11,812 nucleotides of DNA, taken from NCBI GenBank assembly GCA_028702975.1, contig JAQVNT010000027.1, positions 1 through 11,812 of the forward strand, read 5' to 3'. How positions within the stretch are numbered: the first letter of the stretch is position 1; every line of letters starts with the position of its first letter. Shown here in pieces: positions 6,936 to 11,812 of the stretch. The position numbers and the translations under genes are program-made. The stretch is from Candidatus Delongbacteria bacterium (GTDB lineage Bacteria; UBA4055). Under the pieces are notes generated by a model. That model was given only the letters and a program-made list of their open reading frames with translations, did not search any database and was not told the DNA's origin.

Positions 6936-8199
6936 AGATCTGCAGTTTTCAAAAGATTTTTTCAAAAAGAACAGAGAAGCGTTCGCAAAAAAATTAAGCG
7001 ATGATTCCGTAACCTTTATTCTGTCTTCGATCGATAAGGTCAAGAACAGGGATACATTTTTCAAATTCAGGCAGGATCCGAACTTTTTTTATCTGACGGG
7101 ACTTGAACTTAAGAGATCTGTTCTCGTGATCCTTAAATCAGGCGGTAAAACTTCAGAAATTATTTTTAGAAAATTCCTTGATCCCACTCTTGAAAAATGG
7201 GTCGGAAAAAACATTCCCGAAAAGGAAATTACAGCTGTTTCCGGTATAAAGGACATAAGGGACATAAAGGACCTTGATGATTTCTACAGGCAGATATTCA
7301 ACGGAGCGGGGATGAATAATGTTTTCATGTATAACGAATACATTCCCGAACTGATCGTTCCTACTTACACTCATGTTTTTGCGTCAAATTTGAGGCAGAG
7401 ATTCAGCTTTATCAATATTATGCCGGTTAACGTCATTCTGGACGGCTTAAGAGTAGTAAAGGATAAGTGCGAGATCGATATGACAAGAAGGGCGATAGAT
7501 ATTACGGCTGCGGGAATTGACGGATTGTTAAAGGAACTTAAGCCGGGTATGTATGAAAATGAATGTGAAGGCATACTTGCAGGATATTATCTTAAATACG
7601 GTTCGGTTCAGCCCGCGTTCCAGACAATAGCCGCTTCCGGTGAAATGGCTACGGTCCTGCATTACGAAGACAACAACAGAAAGACATCCAAAGGCGAGCT
7701 TATTCTGATTGATACCGGGGCTGAATACAAAAATTATGCTGCGGATATTTCAAGAACACTTCCTGTAAGCGGCCGCTATACTCCCGAGCAAAAGAAATTC
7801 TATAATATAGTGCTGGACGCTTCCAAGGCGGTAATGAAGAATGCAAAACCCGGCGTAAAGACAGCAGATCTTCAGGAAATAACAAAAGAGACGCTGTTCA
7901 AAGGTTTGTACGATCTGAAGATGGTGAAAGAAAAATCTGATCTTTCAAAATATTATTATCACGGCGTCAGCCATTTTCTGGGCATAGATACTCATGATGT
8001 GGGAAATACTCAGATGCCGTTGAAAAAAGGGAATGTTATAACAGTTGAACCCGGACTCTACATCGCTGAGAAGAAGATCGGGATCAGGCTTGAGAACGAT
8101 GTTCTGATCACAGGCTCAGGATGCGAAAATCTTTCTGCTCACATCCCTATCGAAACAAGCGAGATAGAAGATATTATGAACAATAAAAAGAGAAAATAA
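6928..8199 (+). CDS. pepP: Xaa-Pro aminopeptidase (M24B family)
   Basis: This 423-residue metallopeptidase has the aminopeptidase P layout: an N-terminal AMP_N-type domain (about 1-165, with 'FKFRQDPNFFYLTGLE' at 45-60) and a C-terminal pita-bread catalytic domain. All five metal ligands are visible: Asp262, Asp273, His349, Glu374 and Glu389. The supporting histidines are at 245, 345 and 356, matching the E. coli PepP pattern H-G-x-S-H-x-x-G-x-x-x-H-D. It removes N-terminal residues preceding proline and should bind two Mn(II) ions. There is no signal peptide, so it is cytosolic. GGAGG at 6915-6919, inside the kinase gene's end, lies 8 nt before the ATG and fixes the start. The stop overlaps the next ATG (TAATG). 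Its pairing with a TPR sensor kinase is unusual and may reflect shared transcription rather than shared function. Confidence 0.95.
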   Translation: MFKDLQFSKDFFKKNREAFAKKLSDDSVTFILSSIDKVKNRDTFFKFRQDPNFFYLTGLELKRSVLVILKSGGKTSEIIFRKFLDPTLEKWVGKNIPEKEITAVSGIKDIRDIKDLDDFYRQIFNGAGMNNVFMYNEYIPELIVPTYTHVFASNLRQRFSFINIMPVNVILDGLRVVKDKCEIDMTRRAIDITAAGIDGLLKELKPGMYENECEGILAGYYLKYGSVQPAFQTIAASGEMATVLHYEDNNRKTSKGELILIDTGAEYKNYAADISRTLPVSGRYTPEQKKFYNIVLDASKAVMKNAKPGVKTADLQEITKETLFKGLYDLKMVKEKSDLSKYYYHGVSHFLGIDTHDVGNTQMPLKKGNVITVEPGLYIAEKKIGIRLENDVLITGSGCENLSAHIPIETSEIEDIMNNKKRK

Positions 8200-8561
8200 T
8201 GTATTCAAAGGAGTATCTGAAGCATTTTTCGAACCCGCAGAACATCGGCGCGGTGGACGATCCTGACATAACCTGCACCGTGGTGAATACGGAAGGCGGC
8301 TGTTTTGACACGGTCTATGTGACCGTGAAAAGCGATAATGGTGTTGTAACTGATCTTAAATACAGGCTGAAAGCCTGCTCGGGCACCATTACCGCTTTCT
8401 CTCTGCTCAGCGAGCTGATCAGAGGCAAAACAGCGGATGAGCTTGACTCGATAACATTTGAACAAATGGACACGATACTTGGTAAAATACCTGAGAAAAA
8501 GCACCACAGTCTGAGACTCGCTGTCGAGGCTGTGCGAAAGATAAAAGAAAAATTAAAATAA
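8199..8561 (+). CDS. IscU/NifU_N-like protein lacking the third scaffold cysteine
   Basis: This 120-residue protein has the IscU/NifU N-terminal fold pattern. It starts 'MYSKEYLKHFSNPQNIG', like 'Y-x-x-x-V-x-D-H-x-x-N-P-R-N-V-G' in IscU. Cys35 in 'GGCFD' matches IscU Cys37 and keeps the nearby Asp (Asp37). Cys60 in 'KACSGTITAFS' matches Cys63, and 'RGKTADEL' matches 'KGKSLDEA'. The third ligand motif, H-C-S in IscU, reads 'KKHHSLRLAVEAV', so the cysteine is Ser104 (or His103, depending on a one-residue gap). It could be a divergent Fe-S scaffold, a carrier using Cys/His ligands, or a protein that has lost cluster assembly. No cysteine desulfurase gene is adjacent. Translation is coupled to pepP by TAATG, with only a poor ribosome site, and the DUF1858 gene follows after 10 nt. 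Confidence 0.8.
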   Translation: MYSKEYLKHFSNPQNIGAVDDPDITCTVVNTEGGCFDTVYVTVKSDNGVVTDLKYRLKACSGTITAFSLLSELIRGKTADELDSITFEQMDTILGKIPEKKHHSLRLAVEAVRKIKEKLK

Positions 8562-8571
8562 GGAATACAAA

Positions 8572-8766
8572 ATGAAGATCACAAAAGACATGTCCATAAC
8601 CGAGATAATCCAGGTCTATCCTCAGACCCATGAGATATTCAGAAAATTCAATCTCGGATGTATCGGATGTATAGCCGCCAGCTTTGAAACTTTAGAGGAC
8701 GGGCTTATAGCTCACGGTATAAAAGTTGAAGATTTTCTTGTTGAGATAAATAAGGCGGTTGAATAG
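8572..8766 (+). CDS. DUF1858 (TIGR03980-type) CxxC protein
   Basis: This 64-residue protein is a complete DUF1858 domain, the family described as a redox-disulfide domain often found near hybrid-cluster proteins. It begins 'MKITKDMSITEIIQVYP', has the conserved 'Y-P-x-T-x-E-I-F' stretch, and carries the CxxC pair at Cys30 and Cys33 ('LGCIGC'). It ends 'GIKVEDFLVEINKAVE', as in other members. The CxxC may form a disulfide or bind a metal. It is the last gene of the kinase-pepP-IscU-like operon, 10 nt after the preceding stop. AAGGA at 8560-8564, overlapping that stop, serves as its ribosome site with 7 nt spacing. A strong terminator follows immediately. No hybrid-cluster protein gene is in the window, so its partner here is most likely the IscU-like protein (inference). 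Confidence 0.88.
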   Translation: MKITKDMSITEIIQVYPQTHEIFRKFNLGCIGCIAASFETLEDGLIAHGIKVEDFLVEINKAVE

Positions 8767-8769
8767 AAT

Positions 8770-8792
8770 AAAGGGCTACGGCCCTTTTTTTT
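8770..8792 (+). terminator. Rho-independent terminator with a UACG tetraloop
   Basis: Seven base pairs, AAAGGGC (8770-8776) with GCCCTTT (8781-8787), enclose the loop TACG. A C-G pair closes the loop, giving the very stable c(UNCG)g form. The T run continues to 8792. It ends the kinase-to-DUF1858 operon 3 nt after the last stop. Read on the - strand it would follow the Omp85-like gene, but the T-tract there is poor, so any bidirectional action would be weak. Confidence 0.9.
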
Positions 8793-8796
8793 ATGC

Positions 8797-9837
8797 CTAA
8801 AAAGCTCTTGCGCCCGTAGCGATTATTTGAATATCCTTTTCGGCTGATGTGGCGGCTTCGATCCTGAGAACAAGGCCCCGATATTCATAGATCAAGCCTC
8901 CGCCGTAGCCGGCTTTTACATTTTTCATTGAGATATCATCATATCCGTCAAAGACGCTTCCCGCCGAAACAAAGGCGCACAGAGCTAATTTTTTGTATAA
9001 CCTGAAATCGTATTGGGACTGAAGTGCCCACATATTTCTGTCAATGAACCTTTTTTCAGGGTATCCGCGTAATATCTCGGAACCTCCTATATATGAGAGC
9101 TTCTGCGGATGGGGAGAACCGAAGGCGAACCGGGTTAAAAAGTTCAAATTCAGAGCAGATTGATTAAATGATCTGTAATATCCTGATTCAGAACTTAATA
9201 CCGAAAATTCTTTCAGATCGCCCAAGAACTCGGGGAAGTAAATAAAGCTTAATCTGGAGAACGAACCGTCCCTGAAGAATTTGTCCGAAACATCTGAGTA
9301 TTTGACAGATGCTCCTATTCCGTTGGCGTACTGGTCATTTTCCGGACTATATGCATTGGCAAGAATATCCTTGCTGTCATTTGGCTTGTAATAGAAATTA
9401 TCCGAGACAATACTGAGGCTCGTATTTTTCCTGATGAATTTTCCCGCCTCGGTCAGATTGTCCACAAGTATATACCTGTAGTCATATTTACCTTCAGTTT
9501 CTGATCCGATACCGATACCGTATGATTCGGAATAATAGTTCTCGATCTTAAATTTGTTATAAATGATAGAGTTTCCTGAATAAATGTCTGTGATAAGAAA
9601 CAGCATAAGCTGATTTTTGAAAGTATATATCACATTGCCGAATATTTTGTTTTTTTCGTTAAATTTATACTGGGAGAAAAGCCCCAGCGCTACGCTGGTG
9701 TCGCTTGTATAGAACCCGAAAGGAAGGATAATAAGATATTTTTCTTTACTTTCAAGTGAATCCGCAGATGAATTTTCAGCATAGATAAGGCTTAAATTAC
9801 TTATTATCAGAAAAATCAGTATAAGCGAAGATCTCAT
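8797..9837 (-). CDS. Omp85-type outer-membrane beta-barrel protein without POTRA
   Basis: This 346-residue protein has a signal peptide (residues 1-20, probable cut after 'IYA') and then alternating hydrophobic beta-strands typical of an outer-membrane barrel. The C-terminal part carries the Omp85/surface-antigen (D15) signature: 'GGSEILRGYPEKRF' at 251-264, where LRGY (256-259) corresponds to the conserved VRGF/LRGY of loop 6. After it come 'LQSQYDFRLYKKLAL', 'FVSAGSVFD' and 'KAGYGGGLIYEYR' in the expected order. The protein ends in Phe, as BAM-folded barrels do. The mature form (~325 residues) starts the barrel almost at once, leaving no room for POTRA domains, and is short for a 16-strand barrel. 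BamA or TamA function is therefore unlikely; a role in transport, secretion or surface display is possible but unknown. The gene stands alone. The ribosome site upstream of the ATG is weak. Confidence 0.82.
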   Translation of the reverse strand: MRSSLILIFLIISNLSLIYAENSSADSLESKEKYLIILPFGFYTSDTSVALGLFSQYKFNEKNKIFGNVIYTFKNQLMLFLITDIYSGNSIIYNKFKIENYYSESYGIGIGSETEGKYDYRYILVDNLTEAGKFIRKNTSLSIVSDNFYYKPNDSKDILANAYSPENDQYANGIGASVKYSDVSDKFFRDGSFSRLSFIYFPEFLGDLKEFSVLSSESGYYRSFNQSALNLNFLTRFAFGSPHPQKLSYIGGSEILRGYPEKRFIDRNMWALQSQYDFRLYKKLALCAFVSAGSVFDGYDDISMKNVKAGYGGGLIYEYRGLVLRIEAATSAEKDIQIIATGARAF

Positions 9838-9859
9838 TTCAAATTATCCGCTAAAATTA

Positions 9860-9890
9860 AACATAATCAATATAAATCCGTTATGGTCAA
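9860..9890 (-). promoter_or_regulatory. Weak candidate promoter for the Omp85-like gene
   Basis: On the - strand, TTGACC (9890-9885) is followed after 19 bp by TATGTT (9865-9860). The -35 is good, but the spacer is long and the -10 matches poorly. The gene must have its own promoter here, since a terminator for the upstream saccharopine operon lies at 9943-9918. The rest of 9838-9917 is AT-rich with nothing else recognisable. Confidence 0.22.
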
Positions 9891-9915
9891 AAATCAAAAT
9901 ATAAATAGGATAAAT

Positions 9916-9943
9916 AAAAAGGGGCCTGCAAAAAAGCCCCTTT
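9916..9943 (-). terminator. Rho-independent terminator of the saccharopine operon
   Basis: On the - strand, AAAGGGGC (9943-9936) pairs with GCCCCTTT (9925-9918) in an 8-bp stem around a 10-nt loop, followed by a T-rich run. It lies 23 nt after the saccharopine dehydrogenase stop codon. It has no T-tract when read on the + strand, so it works in one direction only. Confidence 0.9.
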
Positions 9944-9965
9944 AATGAAATATGTAAGTGAATAT

Positions 9966-11312
9966 CTACTTTATAGTCTCCGATTCGGGAAGTCCGTATT
10001 CTTCGACCATTTTAATGTTCATGTGCTCAAGCGCGTCAAGTATAGGGTTGTAGATCCCCGGAAGTACGGGAATGTGAACGCCCTTTTCCTTTATTTCCCC
10101 TTCGAGTATCATTCTTACGCCGACTGCTGCGGGAAGAGCTACTGTTCTGGCTATCGATGTGTCCTTATTTTTTACGCCGAAAGTGCCGAAATCGAGCATT
10201 CTTGATTTTATCACTTCTCTCTTGCCGCCTTTGTATTCAGCTACGAAAGTATGCTGCATTACGACCATATCCCTTTCATTATTCTGGATCATCATCTTGC
10301 CGATCATAAGATCAGATACTACTTCGAACGGTGAATCTTCAGTTCTTCCGATCTTTTCAGTCGAGAAAAGTCCAAGCCACTCGAAAGCTTTGATCGGGTT
10401 GGATCTCTCTGAAACTTTAAGGTATTCTGCTACTTTTGCTTTAATATCTTTAGAGCTTTTCTCGCCGATCCTTTCAGCCATAAGATCAGCATAAGATTTA
10501 TTTTTCAGGTTTATTTTATCATACGAGATCAGCTTTAACTGTTTCATCGCCGTTATTATCTGGCACCATTTTGTATAGCGGAATGTGCCTCTGAAAATGG
10601 TTTTTGTTTCGGGGATATTGTAAAGTTCAACATACGGTAATGAATCTCTGTTCGGATAAACTTCAAGGTTTCCGACTTTCGGGAAATCGACTTTCAGAGG
10701 TTTTTTAAAGAGGTCTTCGGTAGGAATATATTTGATCTTGCCGTGACGAAGATAATTTCCGTCGTTGTTGCCGGCCATTACCACGCCTTTGGGTGCCCAT
10801 GTGAACTTATAGTTGAAAGGATTCTTTTCAGCTTCAGGTGCGACAAGAGCGCCGCAGAAAGAGTAAAATTCAACGACTTTACCTTTTTTACCGTGAATGT
10901 GGTCGATTATCCTCATAGCTGACATGTGATCGATCCCGGGATCAAGACCAAGTTCGTTAAGTATTATGATGCCGGCTTTTTTTGCTTCAGCGTCAAGAGC
11001 TTTCATCTCAGGTTTAACATAAGAGGTCGTTACCATGTTCTTTTTGTTCTTGATACAGTATTTAGCTACCATCACATGGTGAAGATACGGCAGCAGACTT
11101 ACTGTCAGGTCGTGCTCTTTGATCATTTTGTCGAGGGTTTTCTCATCTTCCACTGTCCATGCTACAGCCTTGCCGTTCTTGTGTCCTGCTATCATCTCTT
11201 CCGCTTTCGATTTTGTTCTTGTAGCTACAGTTACGCCTATCTTGTGATCAAGCAGGTATCTGACGATCGGCCTTACGACCATTCCGGCACCGAGAATAAG
11301 TACTTTTTTCAT
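9966..11312 (-). CDS. Saccharopine dehydrogenase (glutamate-forming type)
   Basis: This 448-residue protein resembles the Lys9/AASS C-terminal type of saccharopine dehydrogenase. The N-terminal Rossmann motif 'VLILGAGMVVRPIVRYL' (residues 4-20) binds NAD(P). The highly conserved substrate stretch 'NELGLDPGIDHMSAM' is at 119-133, and 'RGTFRYTKW' (241-249) begins a later conserved block. The C-terminus 'PGIYNPILDALEHMNIKMVEE' matches the end of the family, so the enzyme is full length. It interconverts saccharopine with glutamate and aminoadipate semialdehyde in the cytosol. The gene lies 12 nt after the lysine-ketoglutarate reductase gene, which argues against the related carboxynorspermidine dehydrogenase. 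GGAG at 11322-11319 lies 6 nt before the ATG. With this partner order the likely direction is lysine breakdown, but biosynthesis cannot be excluded from sequence. Confidence 0.9.
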   Translation of the reverse strand: MKKVLILGAGMVVRPIVRYLLDHKIGVTVATRTKSKAEEMIAGHKNGKAVAWTVEDEKTLDKMIKEHDLTVSLLPYLHHVMVAKYCIKNKKNMVTTSYVKPEMKALDAEAKKAGIIILNELGLDPGIDHMSAMRIIDHIHGKKGKVVEFYSFCGALVAPEAEKNPFNYKFTWAPKGVVMAGNNDGNYLRHGKIKYIPTEDLFKKPLKVDFPKVGNLEVYPNRDSLPYVELYNIPETKTIFRGTFRYTKWCQIITAMKQLKLISYDKINLKNKSYADLMAERIGEKSSKDIKAKVAEYLKVSERSNPIKAFEWLGLFSTEKIGRTEDSPFEVVSDLMIGKMMIQNNERDMVVMQHTFVAEYKGGKREVIKSRMLDFGTFGVKNKDTSIARTVALPAAVGVRMILEGEIKEKGVHIPVLPGIYNPILDALEHMNIKMVEEYGLPESETIK

Positions 11313-11324
11313 TTTTTTCTCCGT

Positions 11325-11812
11325 TTATTTTATATAGTTCTGGATGTATTTGTAATCCGGTGTAAACTCTCCTTTAAGAAGGATCAGGGCTTTTTTGATC
11401 TCGGCGGGAAGATCGATCTCTGCAAAAGGCTTATTGAAATCGCATTCCGCTATAGATTTGACGAAAGGGTAGAGAGCGCCGCTGAAAAACTGTGAAGATT
11501 CTCTCGGAAGTTCGCTCGGCAGAATATCAACGGTCATCATAAGAAGTCCTCTGCCTTTATAACCCATCTGAAAAGTTTGTTTCTTTGTATCGTAAACAAA
11601 GATCGGATCGTCTATATGAGTACCCATTTCAGTACATTCAACTGATCCGTATACATCGCAGGTCACATCTCCGATGACCTTAAGCTTAAAGTCCTCAGTG
11701 TAGTTTTTCTCGAGGTAATCTTTTGTAACGATCCTGGGGTATTCAGGCGACCAGTACATGCAGTTCATAAGTATGCTCATTTCCGGTATATACTGCTCGA
11801 ATATGCTTCTGT
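11325..11812 (-). CDS. Lysine-ketoglutarate reductase, C-terminal part
   Basis: The frame is open to the right edge, so these ~161 residues are the end of a longer protein; the Met codon at 11780-11778 is internal. The fragment matches the C-terminal part of the reductase half of animal and plant aminoadipate semialdehyde synthase (AASS). 'MNCMYWSPEYPRIVTK' parallels 'VN-x-I-Y-W-x-x-x-x-P-R-L-L-T'. 'DVTCDVYGSVECT' parallels 'DISADTGGSIEF'. 'GRGLLMMTVDILPSELP' parallels 'G-S-G-I-L-M-x-S-I-D-N-L-P-A-Q-L-P', and 'LYPFVKSI' and 'YKYIQ' match the domain end. The enzyme condenses lysine with 2-oxoglutarate, using NADPH, to give saccharopine. The saccharopine dehydrogenase gene follows after 12 nt. 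Comparison is from memory of AASS, but the run of shared motifs is long. Confidence 0.85.
   Translation of the reverse strand, partial: RSIFEQYIPEMSILMNCMYWSPEYPRIVTKDYLEKNYTEDFKLKVIGDVTCDVYGSVECTEMGTHIDDPIFVYDTKKQTFQMGYKGRGLLMMTVDILPSELPRESSQFFSGALYPFVKSIAECDFNKPFAEIDLPAEIKKALILLKGEFTPDYKYIQNYIK

Noticed and set aside
7249..7275. A short near-tandem repeat (GGACATAA-type units) that could suggest a regulatory or unstable repeat.
   Set aside because: It simply encodes Lys-Asp-Ile-Arg-Asp-Ile-Lys-Asp within the aminopeptidase N-terminal domain, and only about three imperfect units are present.
8205..8507. A 100-codon open frame on the - strand over the IscU-like gene.
   Set aside because: The + strand frame has clear NifU_N motifs and coupling to its neighbours; the reverse frame has no such support.
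10159..10494. A 111-codon open frame on the + strand.
   Set aside because: It is antisense to the saccharopine dehydrogenase coding region, low in complexity (Ser, Ile, Leu) and without a ribosome site.
10926..11495. A 189-codon open frame on the + strand.
   Set aside because: It lies antisense to the saccharopine dehydrogenase and reductase genes, is rich in Phe, Tyr, Cys and His in a composition typical of reverse-frame shadows, has no ribosome site and matches no family I know.

Overview
The window is about 11.8 kb of AT-rich, densely coding bacterial DNA. It holds ten protein genes, two of them cut by the window edges, and no RNA gene, insertion sequence, phage gene or CRISPR array that I can see. 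The cell is almost certainly Gram-negative, because one product is an outer-membrane beta-barrel of the Omp85 surface-antigen type and others carry signal peptides. A TPR-fused histidine kinase, a MoxR/DUF58/transglutaminase operon and a saccharopine-pathway gene pair would fit a lineage near the Bacteroidetes/Fibrobacteres-Chlorobi group or a related candidate phylum. That placement is inference only.

Layout from left to right. (1) At 2-367 on the + strand is the C-terminal end of a HEAT-like repeat protein, convergent with the next operon and only 2 bp from it. (2) At 4554-370 on the - strand is a tight three-gene operon: MoxR-type AAA+ ATPase, DUF58 protein, and membrane-anchored transglutaminase with a DUF4129-like tail. 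The junctions are TAAAATG and ATGA. (3) At 4555-4712 is a divergent promoter region. It contains two of three exact copies of the 10-mer AATATTACTC; the third lies inside the start of the moxR-like gene. (4) At 4713-8766 on the + strand is a four-gene operon: periplasmic-TPR sensor histidine kinase, Xaa-Pro aminopeptidase, IscU/NifU_N-like protein lacking the third scaffold cysteine, and a small CxxC DUF1858 protein. It ends in a UNCG-loop terminator. (5) At 9837-8797 on the - strand is a lone, short Omp85-type barrel protein without POTRA domains. (6) At 11812-9966 on the - strand is a lysine-ketoglutarate reductase (C-terminal part only) followed by saccharopine dehydrogenase, ending in a strong terminator.

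How the genes may work together: the MoxR operon probably serves an envelope or periplasmic maturation task in which the ATPase acts as a chaperone for the membrane partners. The last two genes form the two-step saccharopine route between lysine and aminoadipate semialdehyde, which is a fused bifunctional enzyme in animals and plants but is split here. The + strand operon is the most unusual part: a sensor kinase with no visible response regulator is co-transcribed with a peptidase and a pair of small cysteine proteins related to Fe-S or sulfur chemistry. I see no unmistakably new system, but that operon and the repeated 10-mer in its control region are the best leads.
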